Assembly: GCF_001685025.1 (NCBI RefSeq)
Contig: NZ_MAYU01000012.1
Location: forward strand, 744,001-808,000
Length of the DNA stretch: 64,000 nucleotides
Source: Bacillus sp. FJAT-27225
GTDB lineage: Bacteria; Bacillota; Bacilli; Bacillales; Cytobacillaceae
Direction of reading: 5' to 3'
Shown: piece by piece, positions 45,872 through 54,942 of the stretch
How positions within the stretch are numbered: position 1 is the stretch's first letter
Layout of the letters: each line of letters begins with the position of its first letter
Notes under the pieces: generated by a model
Told to the model about the DNA's origin: nothing
The model's input: the letters and a program-made list of their open reading frames with translations, nothing else
Databases searched by the model: none
Translations under genes and position numbers: made by a program

Positions 45872-46555
45872 GTGGACAGCAACTGGTTTGATATAGTGCT
45901 TCGTTCTTTTTTATTTTTAGCTGCCCTCTTTTTGATGACTAAATTATTGGGCAAGAAGCAAATCTCGCAAATTTCGTTTTTTGAATATGTGTCCGGAATT
46001 ACAATTGGAAGTATAGCAGCTGAAGTCATTATGGGCCTTGAGAGAAACTTATGGCATGGGATTGTGGCCATTTTTATATTTTTTGCGATCACTTACCTTG
46101 TTGACTATATTTCTTTAAAAAATAAAAAGGTCCGGGATTTTACTGAAGGCAAAGCAACTGTCTTTATTGAAAACGGAAATGTCCTTGAGGAGAATTTAAA
46201 AAAGGAGCTTTATACGATTGATGACTTAAACACATTGCTTCGGAATAAAAACGTGTTTAACATTTCTGAGGTAGAATACGCCGTTTTGGAGCCGACTGGT
46301 GATATAAATGTTTTTCTTAAAAAAGAGAACCAGCCGTTAACTCCAAAAGACCTCAATCTTAATGTTACAAATCAACAAGTCACTCAAACGGTTATCATGG
46401 ACGGGAAAATATCATACGATTCCCTTGCTGCCGCAAAACGGACTCCCTTATGGCTCAAGGCGGAACTGGAAAAGCGGGGATTAACTGTCGAAAAGGTCTT
46501 TTTGGCACAAGTCGATTCATTCGGGAAATTAACTGTGGACCTTTATGATAACTAA
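45872..46555 (+). CDS. DUF421/YetF-family membrane protein
   Basis: About 227 residues from GTG 45872 (GAGGTG 6 bp upstream); the frame reaches back to 45815 without a site. Three membrane segments lie in the first 90 residues, including LGKKQISQISFFEYVSGITIGSIAAE, the family signature. Two soluble C-terminal domains follow. B. subtilis members affect spore germination and stress resistance, but no reaction is known. Confidence 0.85.
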   Translation: MDSNWFDIVLRSFLFLAALFLMTKLLGKKQISQISFFEYVSGITIGSIAAEVIMGLERNLWHGIVAIFIFFAITYLVDYISLKNKKVRDFTEGKATVFIENGNVLEENLKKELYTIDDLNTLLRNKNVFNISEVEYAVLEPTGDINVFLKKENQPLTPKDLNLNVTNQQVTQTVIMDGKISYDSLAAAKRTPLWLKAELEKRGLTVEKVFLAQVDSFGKLTVDLYDN

Positions 46556-46573
46556 CTCGGCCATACAAAATAC

Positions 46574-46611
46574 AAAAGGGCATAGCACCTTAGAATGGGC
46601 TATGCCTTTTT
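46574..46611. terminator. Bidirectional terminator between DUF421 and mrpG
   Basis: AAAAGGGCATAGC/GGCTATGCCTTTTT with T-runs in both directions. Confidence 0.9.
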
Positions 46612-46615
46612 ACAC

Positions 46616-46978
46616 TTATAACGGACTTTTGTCTCTTCCTTCGTTATATGCCTTCAAATCATCGCGGACACTTTTGTCCCAAAGCTTCACCCCGGAGTTG
46701 TAGGCAGAGCGATTGATCAAGTGGCCGGAAATAGGTGAAGTCATAAACAGGAACACAAATCCGAGAATCAGCCTGGAATTAAAATGATCCAGGAAGGCAT
46801 AGAAGTAGATAAACGTTCCGACTAATATGAACATGACTCCTAAAGTCGTCGCTTTCGAGGCGGCATGGTTGCGTGTGTACACATCCGGAAGCCGAATCAC
46901 GCCGAACGCAGCAATCAGGCAAAGGAACGCACCTGCCAAAATGAAAAATGCGATTAGGAAATTAACGATTAGGCTCAT
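46616..46978 (-). CDS. mrpG: Mrp antiporter subunit G
   Basis: 120 residues from ATG 46978 (GGGGAG upstream). Three membrane helices; GVIRLPDVYTRNHAASKATTLGV is the MrpG/PhaG signature. Last gene of the seven-gene operon; overlaps mrpF by 17 nt. Confidence 0.92.
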   Translation of the reverse strand: MSLIVNFLIAFFILAGAFLCLIAAFGVIRLPDVYTRNHAASKATTLGVMFILVGTFIYFYAFLDHFNSRLILGFVFLFMTSPISGHLINRSAYNSGVKLWDKSVRDDLKAYNEGRDKSPL

Positions 46979-47246
46979 TTTCGATAATCTCCCCTCTTTC
47001 CAAATATTTTGCAAAGGCTACCGTTCCGATAAACGCCAAAATCCCGATTAAAAGAATAATATCAAGAAAGGCAGTCGACTTGTTGGCAACTGAAAACAAG
47101 GCGGTTATCGCGATAAGATTGACGCCAATCGAATCGAGGGCAATAACCCGGTCTGCTGTTGAAGGCCCTTTAATGACCCGGTAGATGAGTCCGAGCATCG
47201 AGAGTGAACAGCATAGTAATGCTATCCAAATGACAACTTCAAGCAT
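46962..47246 (-). CDS. mrpF: Mrp antiporter subunit F
   Basis: 94 residues with three helices. RVIKGPSTADRVIALDSIGVNL is the family signature. Its start shares one base with the mrpE stop. Confidence 0.93.
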   Translation of the reverse strand: MLEVVIWIALLCCSLSMLGLIYRVIKGPSTADRVIALDSIGVNLIAITALFSVANKSTAFLDIILLIGILAFIGTVAFAKYLERGEIIENEPNR

Positions 47247-47722
47247 TAGCTGCTCACCTCCAAAATTGCCCGCTCAAACGTATTTTTTATACTTTGAATT
47301 TCTTCCTCAATTTCCCCTATATTCATCGCATGGACAAACAGAATTTTATTGTCATCAGATACGGAAATGACGAGGGTTCCAGGCGTCAAGGTAATTAGGC
47401 TGGACAAGAGCAAGATTTGCCAGTCTTTTGTTAACTCTGTCTCGAGGGCAAAAATGCCTGGCCGCATATCCAATTTCGGTTTAAGGACAATCTTGATAAT
47501 TGCAATATTGGATAACAATAGCTCCTTGAAAAATATTAGTGTGAGCTTCACCCAAGACCATATTCTAAACAGATAGAAGCGGCCCTCGAAAAAGCGTCTC
47601 AGAACAAAAAGGACAAGCAAACCAAATATATATCCCTTTATAAAATCAATCGGGCCATACGAAACCTTGATGAACATCCATAATAAAGCCAATACGACAT
47701 TTAACAAAATTTGAAGGGACAA
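47246..47722 (-). CDS. mrpE: Mrp antiporter subunit E
   Basis: 158 residues. N-terminal helices, then ITLTPGTLVISVSDDNKILFVHAM, the conserved cytoplasmic motif. The start lies 6 bp after the mrpD stop. Confidence 0.93.
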   Translation of the reverse strand: MSLQILLNVVLALLWMFIKVSYGPIDFIKGYIFGLLVLFVLRRFFEGRFYLFRIWSWVKLTLIFFKELLLSNIAIIKIVLKPKLDMRPGIFALETELTKDWQILLLSSLITLTPGTLVISVSDDNKILFVHAMNIGEIEEEIQSIKNTFERAILEVSS

Positions 47723-47728
47723 CCTGAA

Positions 47729-49216
47729 TCACTCCTTTAAGACAGCTTCAATATAGGTACTTGGGTCCATTAACGTTTCAGCTGCCATGTTAATATACGG
47801 CAGGAAGGATTCTGAACCTATACCGTAAATAGCGGATAAAACAACCAGGATGGCCGGAGAGATGAGAAGCCATTTAACAGGAGTCTTTTCTTCCCCTTCA
47901 TATGTCTGCGCCTTTCCCCAAAAGCCATTTATAAAAATTTTCATGACTGAAAAGAGGACAAGCAGGCTTGACAGCAAGACGAGGCCGGCCCCAATGTAAC
48001 TTTCTCCCTCAACCCCGCCCTGAACAATCAGGAGTTTACCAAGGAACCCGCTTAGCGGAGGAATGCCTGCCAAGGATAAAGCAGCAAGGAACAATGTCCA
48101 GCCAAGTCCTGGGTATCGCGTGATCAGTCCGCTGATTTTCCTCAGATTGCTTGTCCCTGTTATCGCAATCACAATTCCAACAATCAGAAACAAAGCTGCT
48201 TTGATGATCATGTCATGAATCAAGTAGTAGACCGAACCTGTTAAGCCAGCAGGATTCATAACAGAAACGCCATACAAAATTACGCCGACAGCGACAATGA
48301 TGTTGTAAATAACAATATATTTTATATCCCAATAGGCTATGGCCCCAATTACACCTACAATCACCGATAAAAGAGCCAAAATGGCGAGTAGCTGGAAAAC
48401 GAAGCCATCATGATAAAAGAAAAGCGTATAGGTCCTTGTAATCGCATATACGCCAACTTTTGTCAGCAGCGCCCCAAACAGCGCCAGAACGGCTGCCGGA
48501 GGTGCGTAATAGGAACCAGGAAGCCAAAAGTAAAGCGGGAAGATCGCGCCTTTCAGCCCGAATACAATTAAAAACAAGACCGCAATGACTGTTAATATTC
48601 CCGGCATTCCGTTTATGCTAATCTCATTGATCCGCGTTGAGATATGAGCCATGTTCAGCGTCCCGACGACCGAATACAAATAGGCAACAGAGATGACAAA
48701 TAAGGCCGAAGAAATAATATTGACGAGCAAATATTTAATGGTCTCCCTTAATTGAATCTTCGTCCCGCCTAGAACCAGCAGCACATAGGAAGACATGAGC
48801 ATCACTTCAAAGAAGACGAACATGTTGAAAATATCCCCGGTTGTAAAGGCTCCGTTAACCCCGACCAGCAGAAAATTAAAAACCGAATAATAGTAATGAT
48901 TTTCCCGATTTTCGCCTATGGATTTAAACGAATATAGCAAGCATGCGAATGCGATGATACTCGTTGTAAACACGAGCAGCGCCGATAGCATATCGGAAAC
49001 AAGCGTAATCCCAAACGGTGCATCCCAGCTGCTAATGTTGAGTGATTGCACCCCGTCGGTGCGGACCTTTTGAACAATAATGAAGGAAACAATTATCCCC
49101 GCTAGAGCCGACAACGTTGCCAGCACGCGCTGAACGAGTTTATTTTTTCCAAAAAAGATTAAGATTGCCCCTGTAAGTAAAGGGATTAAGATCGGCAAAA
49201 CAATTAAGTTAGTCAT
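47729..49216 (-). CDS. mrpD: Mrp antiporter subunit D (NuoN/NuoM-like)
   Basis: 495 residues, about 14 helices, homologous to complex I proton-pumping subunits. Key features are Glu in [17 protein letters not shown], Lys in [16 protein letters not shown] and the broken helix region [13 protein letters not shown]. Overlaps mrpC by 8 nt. Confidence 0.94.
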   Translation of the reverse strand: MTNLIVLPILIPLLTGAILIFFGKNKLVQRVLATLSALAGIIVSFIIVQKVRTDGVQSLNISSWDAPFGITLVSDMLSALLVFTTSIIAFACLLYSFKSIGENRENHYYYSVFNFLLVGVNGAFTTGDIFNMFVFFEVMLMSSYVLLVLGGTKIQLRETIKYLLVNIISSALFVISVAYLYSVVGTLNMAHISTRINEISINGMPGILTVIAVLFLIVFGLKGAIFPLYFWLPGSYYAPPAAVLALFGALLTKVGVYAITRTYTLFFYHDGFVFQLLAILALLSVIVGVIGAIAYWDIKYIVIYNIIVAVGVILYGVSVMNPAGLTGSVYYLIHDMIIKAALFLIVGIVIAITGTSNLRKISGLITRYPGLGWTLFLAALSLAGIPPLSGFLGKLLIVQGGVEGESYIGAGLVLLSSLLVLFSVMKIFINGFWGKAQTYEGEEKTPVKWLLISPAILVVLSAIYGIGSESFLPYINMAAETLMDPSTYIEAVLKE

Positions 49217-49550
49217 TAGGCTTGGTACCTCTCATTTCTTCCACATTATCGGTGCCAAGTTCCTTGTAAGATCGATAGGCGAGAACGAGGAAAAAGGCGG
49301 TTACTCCGAAAGAGATAACAATGGCGGTCAAAATTAGAGCCTGAGGGAGCGGATCGGTATAGGTGTCAATTTCATCCCTTAGGATTGGAGCTGCTCCCCT
49401 CTTCAAGCCGCCCATCGTTAAAATAAGCAAATGCGCACCATGGCTGAGCAGGCCTGTCCCAATGATAATCCGCAGCAAGCTTCTTGACAGCATTAAATAG
49501 GTAGCAGTCATAAATAAAATCCCTATGACAAAGGCCATTAAAATTTCCAT
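49209..49550 (-). CDS. mrpC: Mrp antiporter subunit C (NuoK-like)
   Basis: 113 residues with three helices. [15 protein letters not shown] and [16 protein letters not shown] are typical. Start and mrpB stop share one base (TAATG arrangement). Confidence 0.94.
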   Translation of the reverse strand: MEILMAFVIGILFMTATYLMLSRSLLRIIIGTGLLSHGAHLLILTMGGLKRGAAPILRDEIDTYTDPLPQALILTAIVISFGVTAFFLVLAYRSYKELGTDNVEEMRGTKPND

Positions 49551-49975
49551 TATTCATCCCCTCCTATTGTTTGAATAATGGTCATCGTCACACCGATTAC
49601 AACCAAATAAACACCGAGGTCAAACAAGGTTGCAGTATGGAGGGATAACTCACCAAGAACCGGGAGTTGAACGTCCGTAAAAACATGAGTCAAAAACGGC
49701 ACGTTAAACAAGATTGCCCCGGCACTTGTTGCAATGGCGATCAATAATCCAGTTGCGGTGAGGAACCGATAATTCACAGGCAAAATTTTTGCAACCGTTT
49801 CGATATCATACGTGATTAGCAGGAGAACAAGCGCACCCGATGTCATCAGGCCTCCGATAAAGCCGCCTCCGGGGTAGTAATGTCCCGCAGTGAAAATATA
49901 AACGGAATAGAGGGCGATGATAAAAAGTAATACTTTAAGGGACGTTTCAAGAATAATGTTATTGACTTTTCTCAT
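49550..49975 (-). CDS. mrpB: Mrp antiporter subunit B
   Basis: 141 residues, four helices. [22 protein letters not shown] is the family signature. Overlaps mrpA by 4 nt (ATGA). Confidence 0.94.
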   Translation of the reverse strand: MRKVNNIILETSLKVLLFIIALYSVYIFTAGHYYPGGGFIGGLMTSGALVLLLITYDIETVAKILPVNYRFLTATGLLIAIATSAGAILFNVPFLTHVFTDVQLPVLGELSLHTATLFDLGVYLVVIGVTMTIIQTIGGDE

Positions 49976-52374
49976 CCTTCTTTCCCCCTATTCTTTAATT
50001 TGATCATACCGAAAATCCCCAGTGAGGCAATCGCAAGGACGGTTATTTCAAAAAGGGTATCAAAGCCGCGGAAGTCAACGAGGATGACATTGACCATGTT
50101 TTTCCCGGCTGCTTCAACGTACGTATTTTCAACATAATACTGCGAAATCGAATCAAACAGCTTATTGCTATGCGCTGATAATGCAATCACCGTAACAACT
50201 GCCCCAACCCCTATCGAAATGACCGCGTTGGTCAGCCTGAATCTCATCCTCGTTTCAAGCTTACGGAGTTTTGGCAGGTGATAAAAACAAAGCAGGAACA
50301 GGGAGACCGAGATCGTTTCAATTACCAGCTGAGTCAGGGCCAAATCCGGTGCCCTGAACAGCACATAAAACAATGAAACCGTATAGCCAACTGAACCCAG
50401 AAGGATAATCGACGTCATCCTTGACTTCACAAATAAAATGCTAATAGAACCAACGGCGATAAACAGAACAAGCACAAGTTCATAAATACCGATGTCGGAA
50501 ACATTGCTTGTATCAACTTTAAATGCATTCTCTCTCAAGAGGACCCCTAATAAAAGAATGATAAAGAATCCGAAGATATAAAGAAGATATGATCTGATGG
50601 AGCCAGTCATATACCTATTCATCAATTTGTTCGAACCTGTTTGGGATCCTTTCAATAAACCGTCATATAATCGGTTCAGGGAAAGTCCTTCGGGAATACG
50701 TTTGTAAATATTCCCCCACTTCGGATACGTTTTAAAAAGGATATACCCCAGCACCATAACGCCAAGTGTCATCAACAGCTCCAAATTAGGCCCATGCCAG
50801 AAATAGATATGAACATCAAATTCATCACCTGCTCCCAATAAATTAGGAAGGATAGCTGCCATTGCAGGTGCAATAAGGCTGTTTGACAGCAGGTTTGGGA
50901 AAAAGCCGAATATAATCACAAGAGACACAAGAATAAGCGGAGAAATCAGCATTCCGATTGGTGCCTCATGAGGCTTTTTCGCCAGTTTTTCCGGCTGGAA
51001 TTTGCCTGTGAATGTTTTGAAAATAAAAATCATGCTGTAAACAAACGTAAAGATACTGGCAATCCAGGCAAGGACCGGAAACAGAATTCCCCAGGTTTCC
51101 AGATTAAAGATATTCATTTCTGTAACTTGAATCATGGCCGTAAAGAACATTTCTTTACTTAAAAATCCGTTAAAAGGCGGGATCCCGGCCATCGAGAAGG
51201 CCCCGATAAGCGAAACTGTAAACGTAATTGGCATAAGATGTATGAGCCCGCCAAGGTTGCGGATATCCCTCGTGCCTGTTTCATGGTCAACAATTCCCGC
51301 AGCCATAAACAGGCTTCCTTTAAAGGTGGCATGGTTGATCAAATGGAAGATTGCCGCCATTATGGCGATAGTAAAAATATTGTCATCCAACGCCTCGAAA
51401 TGAAGCGCTGCTGCTCCAACTCCAAGCAAGGACATAATCAGACCAAGCTGGCTTACCGTCGAGAAGGCAAGAATTGCTTTTAAATCGGTTTGTTTGACTG
51501 CAAAAAACGAACCCCAAATCAACGTTAGCAGGCCAACTCCGCCAACAAGCAAGAACCACACACTTGATTCCCCAAAAACCGGCGTGAAGCGTGCAACAAG
51601 ATAAATTCCGGCTTTCACCATTGTTGCTGAGTGCAAATAGGCACTAACCGGCGTTGGTGCTTCCATTGCATCCGGAAGCCAGATGTAAAACGGAAATTGA
51701 GCCGACTTTGTAAAGGCGCCCAGCAAGATACAAAGTAAAGCGGGAATAAACAGTGCATGGTTAAAAATCTGATTAGCTGACAGGATGATTTCAGTCATGC
51801 TGAATGTGCCAGTCATCACATAAAGAAGGATAATCCCGCCAAGCATCGCCAGCCCGCCAAACACTGTAATCAGCATCGACTTCTGGGCACCGTATCGGGA
51901 CCTCTCCCGTTCGTACCAATAACCAATCAACAGAAACGACGAAAAACTGGTCAGTTCCCAGAAAGCATACATGACGATTAAGTTGTCCGATAAGACAACC
52001 CCAAGCATCGCTCCCATAAACAGTAACAAGTAAACATAAAAGTGATTGAGCCGCTCTTTATCTTTCGCCAAATAGTAAATGGAGTAGAGTATTACGAGAG
52101 CGCCGATCCCCGATATTAATAGCGCGAATAATAAGCCAAGCCCATCAACCTTGGCCGTGAAATTCATCCCTAACGATGGAATCCATTCCAATGATGCCAT
52201 GACGGTTTTTTGGCTCATCGTTTCGGGCAGGAAGGAAAGAAAATAGATAAATAACAAAATCGGCAGTGGAAGAGCAAACCAGCCTGTATGTACGCGCCTA
52301 AACCCGTTATGGAAAAATGGAATGAAAATAGCAAATAACAGCGGCGAAACGATCGCCAAATGCAAGTAAGACAA
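49972..52374 (-). CDS. mrpA: Mrp antiporter subunit A (NuoL-like)
   Basis: About 800 residues from TTG 52374, which has ATAGGAGG 8 bp upstream and matches the N-terminus and length of B. subtilis MrpA (LSYLHLAIVSPLLFAI). Around 20 helices: a NuoL-like half (FWELTSFSSFLLIGYW, KSAQFPFYIWLPDAMEAPTPVSAYLHSATMV in two pieces) and the MrpA-specific C-terminal part with PDLALTQLVIETISVSLFL. First gene of mrpABCDEFG, which exchanges cytoplasmic Na+ for H+ as one complex, for pH and salt tolerance. Confidence 0.95.
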   Translation of the reverse strand: MSYLHLAIVSPLLFAIFIPFFHNGFRRVHTGWFALPLPILLFIYFLSFLPETMSQKTVMASLEWIPSLGMNFTAKVDGLGLLFALLISGIGALVILYSIYYLAKDKERLNHFYVYLLLFMGAMLGVVLSDNLIVMYAFWELTSFSSFLLIGYWYERERSRYGAQKSMLITVFGGLAMLGGIILLYVMTGTFSMTEIILSANQIFNHALFIPALLCILLGAFTKSAQFPFYIWLPDAMEAPTPVSAYLHSATMVKAGIYLVARFTPVFGESSVWFLLVGGVGLLTLIWGSFFAVKQTDLKAILAFSTVSQLGLIMSLLGVGAAALHFEALDDNIFTIAIMAAIFHLINHATFKGSLFMAAGIVDHETGTRDIRNLGGLIHLMPITFTVSLIGAFSMAGIPPFNGFLSKEMFFTAMIQVTEMNIFNLETWGILFPVLAWIASIFTFVYSMIFIFKTFTGKFQPEKLAKKPHEAPIGMLISPLILVSLVIIFGFFPNLLSNSLIAPAMAAILPNLLGAGDEFDVHIYFWHGPNLELLMTLGVMVLGYILFKTYPKWGNIYKRIPEGLSLNRLYDGLLKGSQTGSNKLMNRYMTGSIRSYLLYIFGFFIILLLGVLLRENAFKVDTSNVSDIGIYELVLVLFIAVGSISILFVKSRMTSIILLGSVGYTVSLFYVLFRAPDLALTQLVIETISVSLFLLCFYHLPKLRKLETRMRFRLTNAVISIGVGAVVTVIALSAHSNKLFDSISQYYVENTYVEAAGKNMVNVILVDFRGFDTLFEITVLAIASLGIFGMIKLKNRGKEG

Positions 52375-52565
52375 ACGGTAAAACCTCCTATCCATGATTA
52401 GTAGTTTTAGTATGTACAATTCACTTCCGTTTTTGGGCTCCAGGTGAAGGAAACGCGAAGAGGGCGCCGTCTATTTTTTACCCAAAAACGAAAGAGTTGA
52501 AGATACAAAAAGAAGCCTGCCGCCAAAGGGCATACTTTCCCCCCGGTGACAGACTCCTCCATTGA
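52375..52565 (-). promoter_or_regulatory. Structured 5' leader of the mrp operon
   Basis: A possible -10 lies in ATTATAA near 52577. Downstream on the minus strand come two structures. First is a terminator-like hairpin, AGTCTGTCACCG/CGGCAGGCTT, followed by CTTTTTG (about 52509-52555). Second is a long structure closed by a 10-bp perfect helix, CGTTTTTGGG/CCCAAAAACG (52428-52490). Then comes ATAGGAGG. The arrangement suggests attenuation; the signal is unknown. Confidence 0.5.
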
Positions 52566-52767
52566 AAACAAATTTTTATAATAGTCGGAATTTAGTAAAC
52601 CCTCATTAGAGTACCACTTTCTTTTATTGCGTTCAACTAACTTGCTTTTAACATCGGGTTTTTAATACAGAGGTGCTGGCACTTTTCTAGTACTATATAA
52701 TGAAAAGATACAAGAAGCGCAATCTCGCTTCGGAACGGAAAAGGATTTTTTAAAAAGAGGAGATACT

Positions 52768-53151
52768 ATGTTTAATAAGATTAAAGCTTGGGCGAAGCAG
52801 TTAAAACGGCAGATATTCATTTTGTATTTTGCTTATAAAGATGAAAGAGTGCCTTGGTATGCGAAAGTGTTTACTGCTGTTATCGTCGCATACGCGTTCA
52901 GTCCGATTGACTTAATACCCGATTTCATTCCCATTCTAGGTTATTTGGATGAGGTGATTCTGCTTCCAATAGCGATATGGTTTGCTTTAAGGATGATCCC
53001 GGAGGCGGTGTTGTCTGACTGTGAAAGTAAGGCAGACCAGCTGATGAAGAATGGTAAGCCGAAGAATTGGGTTGCCGGCTCGATTATCGTGCTACTTTGG
53101 GTTGGAGTAATGGTGTGGGTATTTATAAAAGTTTATCAGTTCCTAAATTAA
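52768..53151 (+). CDS. DUF1232 (YkvA-like) membrane protein
   Basis: 127 residues. The DUF1232 signature is AYAFSPIDLIPDFIPILGYLDE (two helices split at PDFIP), with a further C-terminal helix. Start at ATG 52768 with AGAGGAG. TATAAT at 52696-52701 is a likely -10. Function unknown. Confidence 0.88.
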   Translation: MFNKIKAWAKQLKRQIFILYFAYKDERVPWYAKVFTAVIVAYAFSPIDLIPDFIPILGYLDEVILLPIAIWFALRMIPEAVLSDCESKADQLMKNGKPKNWVAGSIIVLLWVGVMVWVFIKVYQFLN

Positions 53152-53198
53152 AACTAAATTCAATTTCCGCCATTTTACTAATGAATTTCCAAAGCTAG

Positions 53199-53378
53199 AT
53201 AAGATGAACTTATTTAGTTTAACTATTTAATTTTCGCTCCAGGCGCTTCGCTTTCCGTGGGGCGGGAGGTGAGCCTCCTCGGCGCCAGCGGCTGTGGGGT
53301 CTCACCTGTCCCGCTGCTCCCACAGGAGTCTTCGCGCCTTCCGCTTCAATTATATTAAGATTCTTTAGTTCATCTTAT
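53199..53378. repeat. GC-rich intergenic hairpin element, copy 2
   Basis: The core at about 53233-53350 is nearly the same as that at 21843-21960. Its flanks differ from copy 1 but again pair with each other: ATAAGATGAACT (53199-53210) with AGTTCATCTTAT (53367-53378), a 12-bp perfect inverted repeat. Confidence 0.85.
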
Positions 53379-53399
53379 TAATATGTGAAAGGTTTTATA

Positions 53400-53430
53400 G
53401 AAAAAAGAGCTAATCGACTTGATTAGCTCT
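53400..53430 (-). terminator. Terminator of the DoxX gene
   Basis: AGAGCTAATC/GATTAGCTCT stem with a minus-strand T-run. A related copy stands at 59994-60024. Confidence 0.88.
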
Positions 53431-53476
53431 AAATTATTTACCAACTAGGAACGTATAAGGTCTTTTGGCTAGGATA

Positions 53477-53884
53477 CTATGCTTCCTTCCCCTTACCCAT
53501 CAGCTGGCCAAGAGAAAATAGCTTGCTGCCATTCAAGACCAAATACACTGCCAGAGCTAATAACACAAGGTCGTAAGCATAGCCATCTAGGAACCCAGCT
53601 GGCAATTTCACCGTAAAGATTGCACCAATCATAATAAGGCCTAAAAGCAATGAAGCAATCCGGGTCCCTATACCAAGAATCAGCGCAATCCCTCCTGCCA
53701 CTTCAATGACTGCTACTACATAAGCAAGAAAACCTGGAATCCCAATACTATCAAACCAACCTACCGTATTCTCTATTCCACCCTGAAATTTAGACACGCC
53801 GTGTGCTAAAAAGACGATGCCTAGCACAACACGAAGGATTAAAGTTCCAATTTCATTTTTGTTTAAGATAAGATGTACCTCCAA
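53477..53884 (-). CDS. DoxX-family membrane protein
   Basis: 135 residues, four helices. RVVLGIVFLAHGVSKFQGG is the DoxX opening and YDLVLLALAVYLVLNG the last helix. The start is unclear: the frame opens with TTG 53884, which overlaps the only GGAGG. Spacing of 8 bp from that site points to ATC (residue 6, ILNKNEIG), where homologous proteins begin. No in-frame ATG exists there. The family takes part in redox or thiosulfate-linked processes, but no role is known here. A decayed copy lies at 60.1 kb. Confidence 0.85.
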   Translation of the reverse strand: MEVHLILNKNEIGTLILRVVLGIVFLAHGVSKFQGGIENTVGWFDSIGIPGFLAYVVAVIEVAGGIALILGIGTRIASLLLGLIMIGAIFTVKLPAGFLDGYAYDLVLLALAVYLVLNGSKLFSLGQLMGKGKEA

Positions 53885-54070
53885 TTAAATATTTTATCTT
53901 CACTTGATATATTATAGTTTAATATATTTTTAATTCAAGATTGTAAGGTTATTTTACAATAACTTTACATTACCAATTTCCTTCTGGCATGAGGACCTCA
54001 TCTGAAAACACAATAGAATAGGAGTAGAATAGCTCTATAAATCGGATTCGGATAAATCACCTCACTATAA

Positions 54071-54107
54071 AAAGGCTGAAAGGAGTTACTACCTCCTTTC
54101 AGCCTTT
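54071..54107 (-). terminator. Terminator of the hydroxybutyrate operon
   Basis: AAAGGCTGAAAGGAG/CTCCTTTCAGCCTTT, a 15-bp perfect stem. Confidence 0.9.
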
Positions 54108-54132
54108 CAGAGTTTTGTGTAGATATACCTTT

Positions 54133-54909
54133 TTATTGCGCTGTATATCCACCGTCGATTACGACAGCTTGTCCGGTTACACTCTTTGCTTTATCACTAG
54201 CAAGGAACAACGCATAATCAGCAATTTCGCCTACATCAAGTAGCCGCTTTTGAGGAACCAGCGGCAAAAGAACTTCTGCCAATACATCTTCTAAAGGCAC
54301 ATTCCTGGTTTTTGCAAGGTCAGCCATTTGTCCGCGAACAAGTGGAGTGTCTACATATCCTGGCGCAATTGCGTTTACAGTAATGCCGTGTTCAGCACCT
54401 TCCAGTGCAGCTACCTTTGTCAGGCCAATTACGCCATGCTTCGCGCTGTTGTATGCAGCTTTTCCCGCAAATCCAATCAAGCCGTTAATTGAAGCTATAT
54501 TAATAATCCTGCCAAACTTTTGTTCTTTCATAATAGGGAATACATGTTTAGTAAGAATAAAAGGTGCTACAAGCATAATCTTTTGCATCAATTCAAACTT
54601 GGCTGTTGGGAATTCTTCAATTGGTGAAACATGCTGCAACCCAGCATTGTTAATGACTATATCAACAGTGCCATATGTTTCTTTGGCGACATTGACTAAA
54701 TTAATCAGTTCTTCCTCACTTGTTACATCCGCTTTTATTCCAATAGCTTCATAGCCTAATTTTTTTAGAGATTCGGCAGATTCCTTTACTTGTTCTTCAT
54801 TAATATCCGATAGAACGACCTTTGAACCTGACGCAGCAAAATGCTTTCCAATTTCAAATCCAATTCCTCTAGCAGAACCAGTAATAATCGTAACTTTGTT
54901 TTCAACCAT
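54133..54909 (-). CDS. 3-hydroxybutyrate dehydrogenase (SDR family)
   Basis: 258 residues from ATG 54909 (GGAGGGG). SDR motifs: TGSARGIGFEIG (cofactor), NNAGLQHVSPIEEFP (typical of 3-hydroxybutyrate dehydrogenases), and the catalytic S-Y-K triad with YNSAKHG. It oxidises 3-hydroxybutyrate to acetoacetate with NAD. It follows the GntP permease on one transcript, as yxjC and yxjF do in B. subtilis, but the CoA-transferase genes between them are absent here. Confidence 0.9.
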   Translation of the reverse strand: MVENKVTIITGSARGIGFEIGKHFAASGSKVVLSDINEEQVKESAESLKKLGYEAIGIKADVTSEEELINLVNVAKETYGTVDIVINNAGLQHVSPIEEFPTAKFELMQKIMLVAPFILTKHVFPIMKEQKFGRIINIASINGLIGFAGKAAYNSAKHGVIGLTKVAALEGAEHGITVNAIAPGYVDTPLVRGQMADLAKTRNVPLEDVLAEVLLPLVPQKRLLDVGEIADYALFLASDKAKSVTGQAVVIDGGYTAQ

Positions 54910-54942
54910 AATAAAACCCCTCCATCTATTCACTATTAATTA

